Part shown: positions 12,584-23,034 of the stretch, piece after piece | Layout: each line of letters opens with the position of its first letter | How positions within the stretch are numbered: position 1 is the stretch's first letter | Source of the DNA: Ascidia mentula | Taxonomy: Eukaryota > Chordata > Ascidiacea > Phlebobranchia > Ascidiidae | Assembly (NCBI GenBank): GCA_947561715.1 | Contig: OX387202.1 | Location: forward strand, 10,615,001 to 10,679,000 | DNA length: 64,000 nt | Direction: 5' to 3' | The notes under the pieces: generated by a model | The model's input: the letters and a program-made list of their open reading frames with translations, nothing else | Databases searched by the model: none | What the model was told of the DNA's origin: nothing | Position numbers and translations under genes: made by a program

Positions 12584-12602
12584 ACCGGGGTCGCCAACCT
12601 TG
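12584..12602. mobile_element. Possible hAT-like end
   Basis: ACCGGGGTCGCCAACCTTG resembles hAT termini of the form CAGGGGTCGCCAACC. No partner end and no transposase were found. Weak evidence. Confidence 0.25.
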
Positions 12603-13349
12603 TGGACGGGTGCAGCATGACGACTGTACGTGTCGCAGACATACTGGGTTACACAGGTCGTTGACAAATTAAACCTCCATTGTATTGTTGTGTCTCCCGG
12701 ATTCGAAATTCTCAGTTATAGGTTGCCTCCTGAACCCTTTAAGCGCCACGCCCTATATTCAACAATTGAAGATTTTTCATTGTTTAAGTTTAGGAAGCTA
12801 TAACTTTTTATCTACAAACGCTAGACTAAAAATTAAAACACAAAAATCATATACAAATTCATACTCTACACAGTCATCGCTTTTCCAGTTCAATAACTCC
12901 ATGTTTTGAAGTAGTTATATCCAAAAATGTAACCACCCCTACTAAAATAGCTTCCAAGCCATAGGTACCCTATTTAAAATTTCCATAACTCCCGAAATTG
13001 TGCGAATTTTAAAATAATTCGACTGTTGACTGAATCAGTGTGAACACCAAGACGCAATGAAGCGAAAAAACTGGGTCGCTGCATTTGATATTTTTGAGCG
13101 ACGGTACTCGGGTACTGTCTAGTAAACTGAAATTTTAGGGAGTTATTTTGGTATAACCTACTTATACTGTTAGTTATTTCTTGTAAAAGGGCTTGTAAAC
13201 TTTATGACACAGCTCAGGCGTTTGCTAACTGATAGCAGATGAATTTGACAGCACTTCTAAAAAAAAATTTTTTGTTTGTTTCTTTTTGTGTTCAACTGGT
13301 AGTGTATGTCAGCAAGTTGATGAAAAAGAAGGCATAACATCAAAGTATA

Positions 13350-14035
13350 TTGATAATTGAATAGACAAGCCTTCTACCAGTGCATATACACCTTTTCCAC
13401 AACATAACAGAGACAATGTAGAAAAAAAAACAAGGAAAAAAATCAGTTGTATGAAATTGAAGCTACCCTAATTACTGGTGACGCCCACAGCCACACCCAC
13501 AACTGTTGGATACTTGAACAAATTGCATGAATATGGTTCCATATATGATGCTTTGATAGCAAATTATACATTAGGGATGTTACAGAGGTGATTGTGACAT
13601 GACCAAATCATCATCATTGAACTTTTTGTGGTTCTGTTTTGGATATAGCCTTCCGAGAACAATTGGCGATTGTTATGCAAAGAAAAGAATATGAATAATT
13701 GAATATACAAACCAACTACCAGTGTATAAGCCTTAGCCACAACATGACAGAGACACTCTAGAAAAAAGACAAGGAAAAAATCAGCTGTATGAAATTGAAG
13801 CGACCGTATTTACTGAGTCATGCCTTCAACGACACTCACAACCCTTTGATTCTTGAACAAATTGCATGAATATGGTTCAATATATGATGCTTTGATAGCA
13901 AATTATGCATCAGGGATGTTACAGAGGTGATTGTGACATGACCAAATCATCATCATTGAACTTTTTGTGGATATGTTTTGGATATACCCTTCCGAAAACC
14001 ATTGGCGATTGTTATGCTGAGGAAAGAATTACTCA
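13350..14035. repeat. Tandem repeat, two units of about 340 bp
   Basis: A block starting near 13,351 repeats from about 13,692, aligned over its whole length with scattered substitutions and small indels. Each unit contains the same stretches, for example TTGAACAAATTGCATGAATA and a run ending GGCGATTGTTATGC. Only the second unit keeps a short open frame (13,905-14,093), so this is not clearly coding. It may be a local satellite or a duplicated fragment of a mobile element. Confidence 0.8.
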
Positions 14036-14127
14036 ATTGTCTATTGTCCGGAAAGCAAAACCAGTGTTATGGAACCAGAATAAAAACCTGTAACTATAAG
14101 TAATGAAGGTGTTCTATTTTTTTTGCA

Positions 14128-14215
14128 AATTGGTGTTTTTTTTGCTTTGGCGAAAAAAAAAAATTTTTTTTGTTTATTTATTATAATTTTTTTCTTTATT
14201 TTTTTTATACTGCAC
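14128..14215. repeat. Homopolymer-rich A/T tract
   Basis: Runs of T and A alternate, including about ten A followed by about eight T near 14,153-14,170, which is self-complementary. It is low-complexity sequence with no gene, and a place where read or assembly errors are likely. Confidence 0.7.
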
Positions 14216-15920
14216 CCTCATAATGTTTATTTCATGTTATGTACATTTCTTCCTGCTGTTTTGATGTTTTGTACGCAAAAAATACAGCAGTACCACCAGT
14301 CAAAATTTGCATGCGCACATCTCGCCATTGTGACGTCATAGAGAGAAACGGAAACCGCCGATCGAAAGCTGAGACCCTCGCGCACAATTCTTCTGTAGAA
14401 CGTTTCGCGCTACTTCCAACGGGTAGTTGGCCATTTAATTGGACATGCAATCAGACCACCTGCTGTGCTGGTTTGTTCATAATGATAATCATCATCAAAT
14501 GAATGACTAATTAGTCAAAAAATTTCAATGCAAATGTATTTTTTTTTTATTTTTTCAATAAACTTCACGCTTCAAGTTGTCTGTTGCTGAAAACCTTATG
14601 TCTCTAGGCCAATCACAACGGAATTGATAATTAATCAAAAAAAGCACCTCTTTGGGCCACTTAAGTGGCCCGTGGCGCTTAAAGGGAGCAGTGCGTGTAT
14701 TTTTCTGCAAGAAAGCGTTTTTTAATCGAAGAAGATATTGATTAGCGAGATGAGATATTTTGAATAGTTTGGGGTTGTCTCGGTATTTTTGCAGATAAAG
14801 ATCGATAAGCACAACGGTAGCCAAACGCAATGTGTTTGTTATAATGTACTGATTTAGCCTTGTAATTACTGTTTTCTGTTTGTATCTCTTTGTTTATATA
14901 TCTTTGTTTATTGTATTTATATATCTGGTTAACCTTTTTCTAGTAACACGTATAACGTCTGTCCAATCATCTTTGCTTATAATAGGTTCTGAACCAAGGT
15001 TGTGAGACTGTCCCTGGTGCGGGGAAGGCTGATTCCTTAGGTTTGATTGTGCAATACACCCTTTATATAAAGCACATTTTGTGTTGTTTAACTTTCGATT
15101 AACTATCTGCTTGTGAAAGCGGAAACTGTTCCTTTACTGTATTTTTTTGCCAAACTTCTGCAGTACGACCTTGTAGCGTCTCCAAATACTAGAAACAAGT
15201 ATATGAAAATTAATGGCATTTCGAACAGAAGAACACTAAACGATAAACCACAAAAGCTTGTCTTCTATTTAAGTTCAAAATTAAATATTCTATTTAGGTT
15301 TTCCCGACGTTTTAAAGTTATGTAAGGAGTAGCCTAACGATATTAAATACCAGGCCGTGTAATTCTATTTCGAGTAAACCTGTTAATAACTGTAACAAGA
15401 GTATTCGTGACTTTTATTAGAACGCAGTTTTTCAGTTGTTTTTGAAGCTACGTCGGATGAATTTGTCACAAATAACGTTTGCAACATTTTGCGAATCACA
15501 GAGGCGCAATGGAGCAACGCAATAACGGTACACCAAATGTTCAGACTTTACTTTTAAAAAAGTTTATCTAAATAAAAACAAAATTTTGTTGCCATCGCAA
15601 CCAAACAGCGTTATTTTAAAAACCTGGAATTTAAACTGTTAGGTGATTATTCGTTGTTCTGAATTTGAGTTTTTTTAGTGAAAGATTTATGTGGATTCTT
15701 TGAGACAAAAGCCGCCAATATTCGCTTGGATATAGAAAGGTACCGTCATAGTTTATGTTTCGTGCATAAGTAGTGATATTTATACAAGTAAATCGTCAAA
15801 TGGTTACAAAAAAAGGAAAAACATAATTAATTTCATGAAGGGGTATTTACCTGAAACAAAATGCCGAAGTTGTTGTAGAACTCAGTTACTTTCAACCATT
15901 TTCACTTTCGCGAACTATAA
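14216..15920. other. No gene recognised
   Basis: AT-rich sequence with short frames on both strands (14,555-14,830 minus is the longest) that match nothing I know. A short palindrome, CCACTTAAGTGG, lies at about 14,657. Nothing else supportable was seen. Confidence 0.4.
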
Positions 15921-15930
15921 ACTTTTTCAG

Positions 15931-17881
15931 AGAACAAGAAATCAAGAGACAAAACCAAAAAAGTCGCCAAAAACATCTTGAAGAATATTTACGAAACAGA
16001 AAAGAGGTATATGTATACATATATCTTTTTTCTGTCTTCGCATTCGTTGGACATACAAAGTTCGATAGAATTTTTTTTTAGAATTTCAGTTCAGCGGCAC
16101 ATGTGACAACGGTTTATAACAGTAAAAATCAAAGAGAGTATATGCCAGTAATGAGTGATCTACCTGAACCATATCCACCATCAACAAGCAAAGCAGATTT
16201 CTACAAGTTAGCATCCGAATTTTTATTACGCCACATTTTCCGCATTCCATCAAACCTCACAGAATTGTGTTCTAATTGTGCAGGTTCAGGGAAACATCAT
16301 TATTCAACGATCTTGAAGAATATGCCATTAACATGCAGTCAATGAACATTACTTTTCCAGCATTAATGAACGAGCTCTGCGTTTGGAAATTAACCGATCT
16401 GGAAAAGGTTAATTTATTTTTTTGAGAAGAGACGGAAGTTACATGGTTTAGGTTCGGATTCTTTTTCACTGGGTCAGCTCTCAAGATTTAAATGCAATCA
16501 ACTTTACTGGACACTTAGATGACGATTCCCGCTTGGTCAATTGAAAGCTATCAAAGAAGAAAAGTCAAATTACACTGATTTATTCCAAAGGCTCTGTAGG
16601 TAAGAAAAAAAAATATAAAATAATGCACAGTTATTTTTAATATATCTCAAACTCAATTACGACCATAAGTATGTTTTAGGCGTTATGCGTTTTCTAACAA
16701 ACTTGTCGCGTATTTCGGAGATCTCTATTGTTTTCACTTCATGTACTGCAAAGCACAAAACCTTTATAAATATTTTGTTGGTCTGTATATCCGCTGCTAT
16801 CCATTGTAAAATAATAGAAGGTTTCGTGAAATGTGTTGGGTATTATCCCGACCATTCGTTTGCTGCCAATCCAGGTGAATTTCATGGAATGTGGAATGCT
16901 GTATTGATATTCAGTGAATGGAGATTTATTGACACCAATTAGGGAGCTAGGTTTATTGACGGTATCTTATTTTTTGCGAATTTATTTTTGTTACTGAATC
17001 TGCCGTGCGACTAGTTCATATACACACGGTTAATTTGTCAAAATACCGTTTATTAAAATCAGCATTTTGCTCCCAATTCAATAAACATCGTCTACATGAA
17101 ATAACAACTAAAAAGTTGCAGCTTTTTGTAGTGTGAATTATTTCCTTTTTTCTATCAACGTTTTAAGGGTAACGTCGTACAGATTTGAAGAGTTTTGGTT
17201 TCTCACTCATCCAGACAAGTTTATCACAAGCCATTATCCACATGAATCCGCTTGGCAACTTTTGCACCAGCCATTAACACTTGATCAATTTGAGGTATAC
17301 AAACATGTATTATTTTTGCTTTCAAAGTCCTATTTAATTTTACATTTACAGCCAGGGTGGCTTTTTTTAAAGAAATTTTTAAAGAAAAGTACAATCAACG
17401 TTACAGTAGTCAATATCGTTAATTCCATTATTTGCGCTAGGGGTTTTCAACCACCCTATTTTATGAGCAGAAATCGGTCATGAAATATCCCAACTTCTAT
17501 AAACTTCAAGTTGAACATTTTCCCCATCAAAATGCAATGATAAGAACAGACGAGAGTGGATTTGTGAGGGTGACCCTTAAACACGTTGGGTAGATCTGAC
17601 CTCACATTCTCATGTCTTTTCCAAGAAAAAGTTGGAAACAAATTGCAGGGTGTAGTACATTTGATTAAAGGGACCAAATTTCACGAAGTAATAGTAAGAA
17701 TGTGTATACATAGAGCAGCAGATTTATTTAGTTCTTACGCTCATCAACGTTTACAGATACTTGAAGTTCGTCTTCCCCATCCTGGACAATTCATTTTGAC
17801 ATTATATGGTGCTTTCCCGGATGAAGTTCCGGAAATAATTTGTCGATATCAAATAGACGGTTCAATTGTAAGGGGCTTGTG
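15931..17881 (+). pseudogene. Hillarin/KY-like (transglutaminase-like) gene, decayed copy 2
   Basis: Exons with consistent phase occur at 15,931-16,006 (a charged coiled segment), 16,082-16,206, 16,284-16,407 (contains LFNDLEEYAINMQ) and 16,452-16,599. Homologues of copy 1 exons follow: about 16,789-16,960, 17,170-17,293, 17,461-17,691 and 17,756-17,881. The protein is the same hillarin/KY-like type as copy 1, here with its upstream exons. The intron 16,408-16,451 is only 44 bp. Several lesions are visible: a one-base shift near 16,524-16,536, an acceptor AG changed to AT at 16,787-16,788, a Trp codon turned to TAG at 16,940-16,942, an altered acceptor near 17,166, and a frame change near 17,580. 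It therefore looks like a pseudogene. The 3' flank also matches that of copy 1. Confidence 0.75.
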
Positions 17882-18189
17882 AAGGATGGTGATCTAGGCG
17901 TTATATAATCTTTATCAACCAAACTGTGACATCTTATAATTGCTTTATATATTATATGCAGAAAAACATAAAAATATAATATTTCTTGCAAAAAAATCGT
18001 TTTTAATAAATTTGATCGGAAAAGCAACGCAATAAATAAAATTCTTCGTTTGACTGTCCCGTCCTTGCTTGTCAGGACATGTTGTTAACAGTTTCAATCA
18101 GAATAAAACAACTATAATATTGACCAACCAAGCAGCTGCAAGAAAAATAAATAAGTTCTTCCGTGCCGTTAGATAAGGCCTGAATCACA

Positions 18190-18345
18190 TCAATTAAAGT
18201 CTGGATTTTATTAACGTCACATAAACGTTTTCTGCGGCACTAAGTTTAATGTAGTCATCACTATGTGGCGCAAGAATTGAATAATATGAATTTGGGAAAA
18301 GATTGACGCGACCTTGTTCACCACCTTATGATTGGAAGCAGTGGC
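18190..18345 (-). pseudogene. Unrecognised-family terminal exon, copy 2 (decayed)
   Basis: The minus strand carries a SAAENVYVT block and a VNKVASIF block matching the exons at 4,880-5,059 and 29,290-29,540. The frame changes between the two blocks. It sits in the same position behind hillarin/KY-like copy 2 as copy 1 does behind its partner, so it was duplicated with that gene and then decayed. Confidence 0.45.
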
Positions 18346-18798
18346 CACAGCAACAGATCAATAACGTTTGAAAGACTCAGTTGGTGTCAAACTATTCGCA
18401 ACATATAAAGTGAAAGAAAATGTTTACAATAGAGACAATTTATTTTTCTGTTCCTTGTTCCACCGATGCTTCTGCAACCATTCACGCTAAAATGACAACA
18501 CAGGTAGTGAAAAATGAAGTTTGTATCTTGGAATCTCTTGTATTTTTGGCCAACAAAGATTTGTAACTCAGTTTTTTGTCTTTATGACCAACAAAGACTC
18601 AGTAAAAGAATTTTGTAACAGCTCCTGTACATAATCCTAACTCGTTTGTTTGACGATTTTCCTGTTTCTTTAAGCATGAATGAAAAGTTGCAGTGTTGTA
18701 TTTAAAATTCTTGTGCGAGGCCACCTTTTTTATGCCAATGCTTTTCAAGCTGTGTGTCACGACGACCTGGTGCTTAGTTTTCGAGATTTTCAAATTTT

Positions 18799-19800
18799 CA
18801 AATTTCATACCTTGCTAAAACTTACCCCTTACCACCCCAGCAACGAGAACGGATCGACGGCATTGTGTTAAAGTTCGTCGTCGGCCCAAATAATCCCACC
18901 TTGCCAATTAACATCCTGGCAGCTGGTCGTGACCATGGCGGTTACGGCGCGGCAAACATTCCCCTCTACGCTGACCTATCACTTCTCTATTCTATCAAAC
19001 AATATTACAATCACCGCCTTTTGGATTCCCCAACTACTCTGCAACTTTTCTTCTTAAAATATAATTTTGGACTTCCCTTAGTAAACTCCTCAACCTTCGT
19101 ACTAGAAATTACCTCCCACACGCAACAACACCTTCTCCCCACTATCTAAACATTCTCAACCTCCTCAAATCTTTAAACCTTACGGACACCGAACTCATGA
19201 CCCATAAAATGAAGCTCCTCTATCACCGTATTGTGGACGAATCCAACACACCCCATCATTTCAACGACTGGTCTCAAATCAACCATCCTATTTTCCCGAA
19301 CTACCTTAAAACTTTTAATTATCGCCTCACCATTAAAATTCTACCATTAAAATGTCAACAAACCTATCTTGCCGTGGATCAAGAACCCCACTGCTACCTT
19401 TGTAATTCCTCCTTCGAAACCTTCTCTCACCTTTTTCACAACTGTCGCTCCATTCAAACTCTTCTCATCCTAATTAGAAATATTTTCCGAACTTTAACTA
19501 ACTCAAACTCTTCTCTATTTTTTGTTACACCTTTACACATCGCACTTCCACAACTTTACAACACAACACTAGCAGCATTCCTTAACACCTCACTTGCACA
19601 CACTATTTGGAAAACACGGAACAGAATTAAACATGACATACAACCCATCAACGACATTTTCCGGGATTTTTTTTCATCCTTCAAAACCTCTGTACACTTT
19701 AAGGTAGCTATCCAACGGAACAGGGGCAACCCCTTTCTCGAGGAAATCTTGGCTGATGTTGTTAACGCCATACCCAACCAATGAATCACAGAAACCGCGC
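18799..19800 (+). mobile_element. L1/Tx1-type LINE, 3' end of ORF2 (5'-truncated)
   Basis: The translation gives the region after the reverse transcriptase: a YPLPPQQ...RIDGIV block, a GGYGAANIPLY block typical of L1/Tx1-like ORF2, and a C-terminal Cys-His region (CYLCNSSFETFSHLFHNC) at 19,390-19,450. The frame is broken between about 19,148 and 19,197. The 195-codon frame 19,197-19,784 is still open. The upstream part is missing, as expected of LINEs that insert by target-primed reverse transcription. A related, longer copy lies at 29,780-31,745 and shares the same downstream sequence to CCCGGATGACAC. No poly(A) tail is obvious. Confidence 0.75.
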
Positions 19801-20002
19801 TCTACCGCCCACTCCCGGATGACACACCAAAAAAATATGTTGTCAGTTGCATGGAGAGACTAATTTATTAAGTATCTGCAATGCGAGCTTTCCCTTTTAT
19901 CGACTACTGGTGAAAAACACTAAAAAGGAGATATAGCACCTCAAGAAAAGCACGCAAAAATGTTGAGTCGTCGATTAATTTGGTCCGTTAGCATAATGTT
20001 GT

Positions 20003-21805
20003 TGTCATGGTGATTTTCACGCACATTTGCGTGAGTTACGTAATACCTTTCTTTTGAAAGCCTTTTTTCAAAATCCAAGCCATAATGTCGGGTTTAGTTG
20101 CGAGTCGGTAAGCTAACAGGTAAGACAGCAGATATCAACAACAAGGTGCCATAAAAAGGTGTGACGTCGAGCAGGCTGTGGGAGTTCTGCAAGTCTAACT
20201 CTGCCTGCATATTTCGTTCCGTTACATGTGTTCCAGTGTGTGAGGAATTAGACCAGGAAACATGCATACGGCTACATATTTGTTTAACATTGTCTGAGTA
20301 GCGTTTATTTTTCTTTTGCATTGGCACGAAATACTTAAAACTTAACTGGAGGTAATATTTCTAAAAATATTAGGCTTACAAAAGTTTAGCGTCCCCTCAA
20401 AAAAATTTGCGCTGCAAGAATATTTGCATAGAAGTAAATTCATCTGGAGTGAGATGGCCAAAAAGTTTCATTATGGTGGGAGGTTACTGTTCGGCGCATC
20501 TAACTGTTGTGACGCAATAGTGGTGATTTTAAGGCGACCAGACAGCCATTAGTCAGACTAACCCACGCAATTGTTAGGTAACCCCTCGCCAGCATGTGCG
20601 ACCGTCCTTTTACTTTATCTGCCATTGGGCTCCAGGGTTGTATATTATAGAACGTGCTACTAAGTCTAATTATATTGTTGCGACTCTCTCCACAAATATG
20701 GAGATTAGACCCAGGGACCAGCTACAGTCAAAATAGGAGGTCTCTGTATTGACCTCCCACCACTGCTGTTAAGAAAACACTCATTACAAAGAAAATGTTT
20801 TTTTGCACAAAAATACAGATCGCAAACAAACCGGTTCGTGAAGTGTTTGTTTACCCAGGAATGTTTCTAATAAAAAAATTTGGTGGTTTGTTCCGTTGTC
20901 TTCTACCGCAGCTTATATTGGAAACGCTGTGTTGTGATGTAAAAAAATAATTTCTATGTGTTAGGCGCATGTTGGCTGTTAAACAGAGGACGCAAGTCGA
21001 CATTTTAGAATCCATCTAGCAAAAATACTGAAATACCAATGGCACAAAATCATGAAAAATGTTAATGCGACGAATCCACGCCCGATGACAATTATTCTTG
21101 TTGATTTCCTGCCTTTACATAGGGTATGTGGGTTGTCACGACTGACAGGAATAAAATAGATCCTCAATTTTAATGCGTGTGACAATTATAGGAATAAGTG
21201 ACAATATTTCAGTGATAATGAAATTGATGTACGCACTTCCCTTAATTAATGGTGCAGACATGTTGCAACATGTCCTTCTCATTCAACTGTAATTAAAAAT
21301 AAATGCAGTAAATCCCTGATAAAAATGAGTTCCAGGAAAAATTCATCAACAAGACAAGCATTGAACGAGCACCATTTTGGAATTGCTGCAGGATCGGTGT
21401 TAATTGACACGTCCGTTTGAACGAAGCGCATTCGAAATCGCTTCAATTGTTCCTGTCGACGTTGTTGTAATCCCAAACCATTTCCTTATTTTTTTTCTGT
21501 GTCCGCTTTGACATAAATTTATACAAATAATCTTTAAATATCCCTTAATCCTCCAAAACCATTCGAATTTCAAAAGCTGATATTCTGTGTCAAAATACGA
21601 AATAAAAAAAATGGTTACAAATTTCATTCGTAAAAGACTTTGATATTATAAAAGATTTTAAATGTTGTTTGCTTGTTTGTAGCTAAGTAATGTTTTGAAT
21701 GCAAACATGGACATCTTTCTAGCGCTTAAAATAAACAAATATAGACTTAAACATTTCTCCCCTCTTGATATTTTTTGTTATTTCCCAATGCTTCTTTAAA
21801 AGCGA
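20003..21805. repeat. Local duplication, copy A (with extra internal segment)
   Basis: 20,003-20,153 and 21,100-21,805 match 22,077-22,226 and 22,235-22,925 in order and orientation. In copy A the two matching parts are separated by about 940 bp that copy B lacks, so either copy A received an insertion or copy B lost the segment. The extra segment has no recognisable gene or terminal repeat. Confidence 0.75.
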
Positions 21806-22076
21806 TTCTAAAATTTAGTTCATTGCGTTTAATAATCCATGAGTGTTGACAGCAAAATTGTATAGTCCAACAGCATTCCATAGGTTTGACTGTAAAGTTC
21901 TTGAAAATGAAATCCTTTTCCCTCGCGCAACAGACGTTGTCGGGTTTCATTCTTGCCTATTGGAATCGGTCCAACACAGTGTGATGGTCCGCCGGGAGGG
22001 AATTTGTGATTTCCCGCAGTGACACGCCAACGCTCGCCAGCCGCCCTGGCCAAACCATCGAGACGAAATTGTGGCA

Positions 22077-22925
22077 GTTGTCATGGTGATTTTCACGCAC
22101 ATTTGCGTGAGTTACGTAATACCTTTTTTTGAAAGCCTTTTTTTTAAATCCAAGCCTTAATGTCGGGTTTAGTTGCGAGTCGGTAAGCTAATGGGTAAGA
22201 CAGCAGATATCAACAACAAGGCGCCATAAAAAATGGTGATGATTTCCTGCCTTTAAACCAGGGTATGTGGATTGTGACCACTGACAGGAATAAAATAGAT
22301 CCTCAATTTAAATGCGTGTGACAATTATAGAAATGAGTGACAATATTTCAATGATAATGAAATTGATGTACGCACTTCCCTTTAATGAATGGTACAAACC
22401 TGTTGCATTCTTCTGTAATCAGAAACAAATGCAGCAATTCCCTGATAAAAATGAGTTCAAGGAAAAATTCATCAACAAGACAAGCATTGAACGACCACCA
22501 TTTTGCAATTGCTGCAGGATCGGTATTAATTGACACGTCCGTTTGAGCGAAGCCCATTCGAAATCGCTTTAATTATTCATGCAAAAGCTGTTGGAATCCT
22601 AAACTATTTCCTTTATTTTGTCCGTTTATGTCCCGCTTTGACATAGATTTATAAAAATAATCTTTAATCCTCCAAAACCATTCGAATTTCAAAAGCTGAA
22701 ATTCTGTGTCAAAAATTACGAAATAAACAACCTGGTCACAAATCTCATTCGTAAACGATTTCGATATTATAATGGATTTGGAATTTTGTTTGCTAGTTTG
22801 TGGCAAAGTAATGTTTTGAATGCGCACAAAGACTTCTTTCTAGCGCATAAAATAACAATTAAGGACTTAAACATTTCTCCCCTCTTGATATTTTTTGTTT
22901 TTGCCAATGCTTCTTAAAAGTAATT
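22077..22925. repeat. Local duplication, copy B
   Basis: The right copy of the duplication described at 20,003-21,805. A plus-strand frame at 22,312-22,533 ends in a FKEKFINKTSIER...NCCRIGIN block followed by a stop. Copy A keeps the same block and stop at 21,325-21,408, although its frame is closed upstream. This may be the relic of an exon. No family was recognised. The copy lies just upstream of the receptor gene starting at 23,035. Confidence 0.7.
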
Positions 22926-23034
22926 TTGCACATCGTTGGATAGAGTTTAATTGAAAAAACGTCAGAGGATCGGTGGATAGAGGATCGCATTTAACTTCTG
23001 TTTATATGCAGTCGAAGTATAGAAATCGTTTATA

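Noticed and set aside
16566-16600. Apparent absence of the classical transglutaminase Cys before NYTDLF as evidence for loss of activity
   Set aside because: From memory, hillarin-type members of the family also lack a Cys-containing motif at this place, so it is not specific to this gene.
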